From assembly GCA_030754715.1 (NCBI GenBank), contig JASLZV010000091.1:1-7019 (forward strand): 7,019 bases of DNA. The letters are read 5' to 3'. The position numbers were made by a program, and so were the translations under genes. Source of the DNA: Phycisphaerae bacterium (GTDB lineage Bacteria; Planctomycetota; Phycisphaerae; SM23-33). Shown here piece after piece: positions 6,570 through 7,019 of this stretch (position 1 is the stretch's first letter; the number at the start of each line of letters is the position of its first letter). Under the pieces are notes generated by a model, which searched no databases, was not told the DNA's origin, and saw only the letters and a list, made by a program, of their open reading frames with translations.

Positions 6570-6962
6570 TTATGCCGAGACAGCCAGCCGGCGCGTCCGT
6601 GTCCCAACCACCGCGTTTTCCAAGACTGTCACAATCGCCTGGTGGAGTTCCTCGATGGTGAATACCGGCTTCATGAGTAGTTCATGCCCGCCCCGGCGCC
6701 AGGCTCGCCACACTCGGGCGTACCGGTCCATCCAGCCTGTCAAGAGTACTGCCGGAGGGTTCTCGGCGGCGTGCAGGTCCTCCAGTACCCCGCTGTCACA
6801 CAGTTCCGCCGCCACGATAACAAGGTCCGGCTGCCAGTGGGCAACCTTCTGGCTGGCCTCGTGAGCGTGGGGGGCAACCACAACAAGGTGGGCTAAAGAC
6901 TCAAGATAGCCCTGCGCTCGCCGAGCGAACCGCCAATCCGGATCGAGAATCAGTACTCTCAT
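6570..6962 (-). CDS. Stand-alone receiver-domain protein lacking the phospho-acceptor Asp
   Basis: 130 residues make up one CheY-like receiver domain and no output domain. The fold markers are in order: first strand MRVLILDPDW with acidic D7 and D9, third strand PDLVIVAAEL (45-54), fourth strand AVLLTG with the conserved Thr75, and the fifth-strand LLMKPV with the invariant Lys98. The residue that should be the phosphorylated Asp at the end of the third strand is Ala51, and the second acidic residue of the metal pocket is Pro8. Ordinary phosphotransfer is therefore unlikely, and it may act as a constitutive or protein-protein interaction module. No histidine kinase is visible next to it. The start at 6962 is supported by AAGGA (6972-6976) at nine bases. 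The receiver assignment is secure; partners are unknown. Confidence 0.85.
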   Translation of the reverse strand: MRVLILDPDWRFARRAQGYLESLAHLVVVAPHAHEASQKVAHWQPDLVIVAAELCDSGVLEDLHAAENPPAVLLTGWMDRYARVWRAWRRGGHELLMKPVFTIEELHQAIVTVLENAVVGTRTRRLAVSA

Positions 6963-6971
6963 GCCCGCTGG

Positions 6972-6976
6972 TCCTT
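6972..6976 (-). promoter_or_regulatory. Ribosome binding site of the receiver-domain gene
   Basis: The minus strand reads AAGGA nine bases before the ATG at 6962. This is the clearest Shine-Dalgarno after that of ackA in the window, and it fixes the start of the receiver protein. The 43 bases beyond it to the window end show no further gene. Confidence 0.55.
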
Positions 6977-7019
6977 GCTTCTATTGGACGAAGTATCGCT
7001 TGCCTACAGTAGGTCTATT

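Overview
The window is GC-rich bacterial DNA (roughly 60% by eye) with ordinary gene density. The gene set, the lack of an encoded CCA on the tRNA, weak ribosome binding sites on several genes and the look of the large unknown protein suggest a planctomycete, perhaps of the Phycisphaerae. That assignment is inference from style, not from a diagnostic marker gene. I see no insertion sequence, integrase, CRISPR array, phage gene or defence cassette.

Layout. On the minus strand, 1-1044 is the N-terminal 348 residues of acetate kinase (ackA), cut by the window edge. Ten bases upstream of its start, a 111-codon minus-strand frame (1055-1390) ends. It reads like the front of an acetyl-xylan-esterase-type alpha/beta hydrolase whose catalytic part is missing. 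A 274-base divergent intergenic region with a 12-base perfect palindrome follows. On the plus strand, 1665-3812 encodes a 715-residue protein of unknown function: a large soluble N-terminal part with one degenerate EF-hand-like loop, then three C-terminal membrane segments. Next comes a self-contained tRNA-His gene (3968-4042) with its own promoter candidate and a clear intrinsic terminator. The plus-strand gene miaB (4188-5573) encodes the radical-SAM enzyme that methylthiolates A37 of tRNAs. Convergent with it is a minus-strand CDP-alcohol phosphatidyltransferase (5599-6411), a phospholipid head-group enzyme. Upstream of that, behind a strong hairpin terminator, is a minus-strand stand-alone receiver-domain protein (6570-6962) that has lost its phospho-accepting aspartate.

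How they fit together. The genes look like separate housekeeping or accessory units rather than one system. tRNA-His and miaB both concern translation, but a terminator separates them. AckA could handle acetate released by an esterase of the truncated family, but the esterase remnant cannot be catalytic. The points most worth a second look are the unknown 715-residue membrane protein, the pseudo-receiver, and the truncated hydrolase abutting ackA. I do not see convincing evidence of an undescribed multi-gene system in this window.
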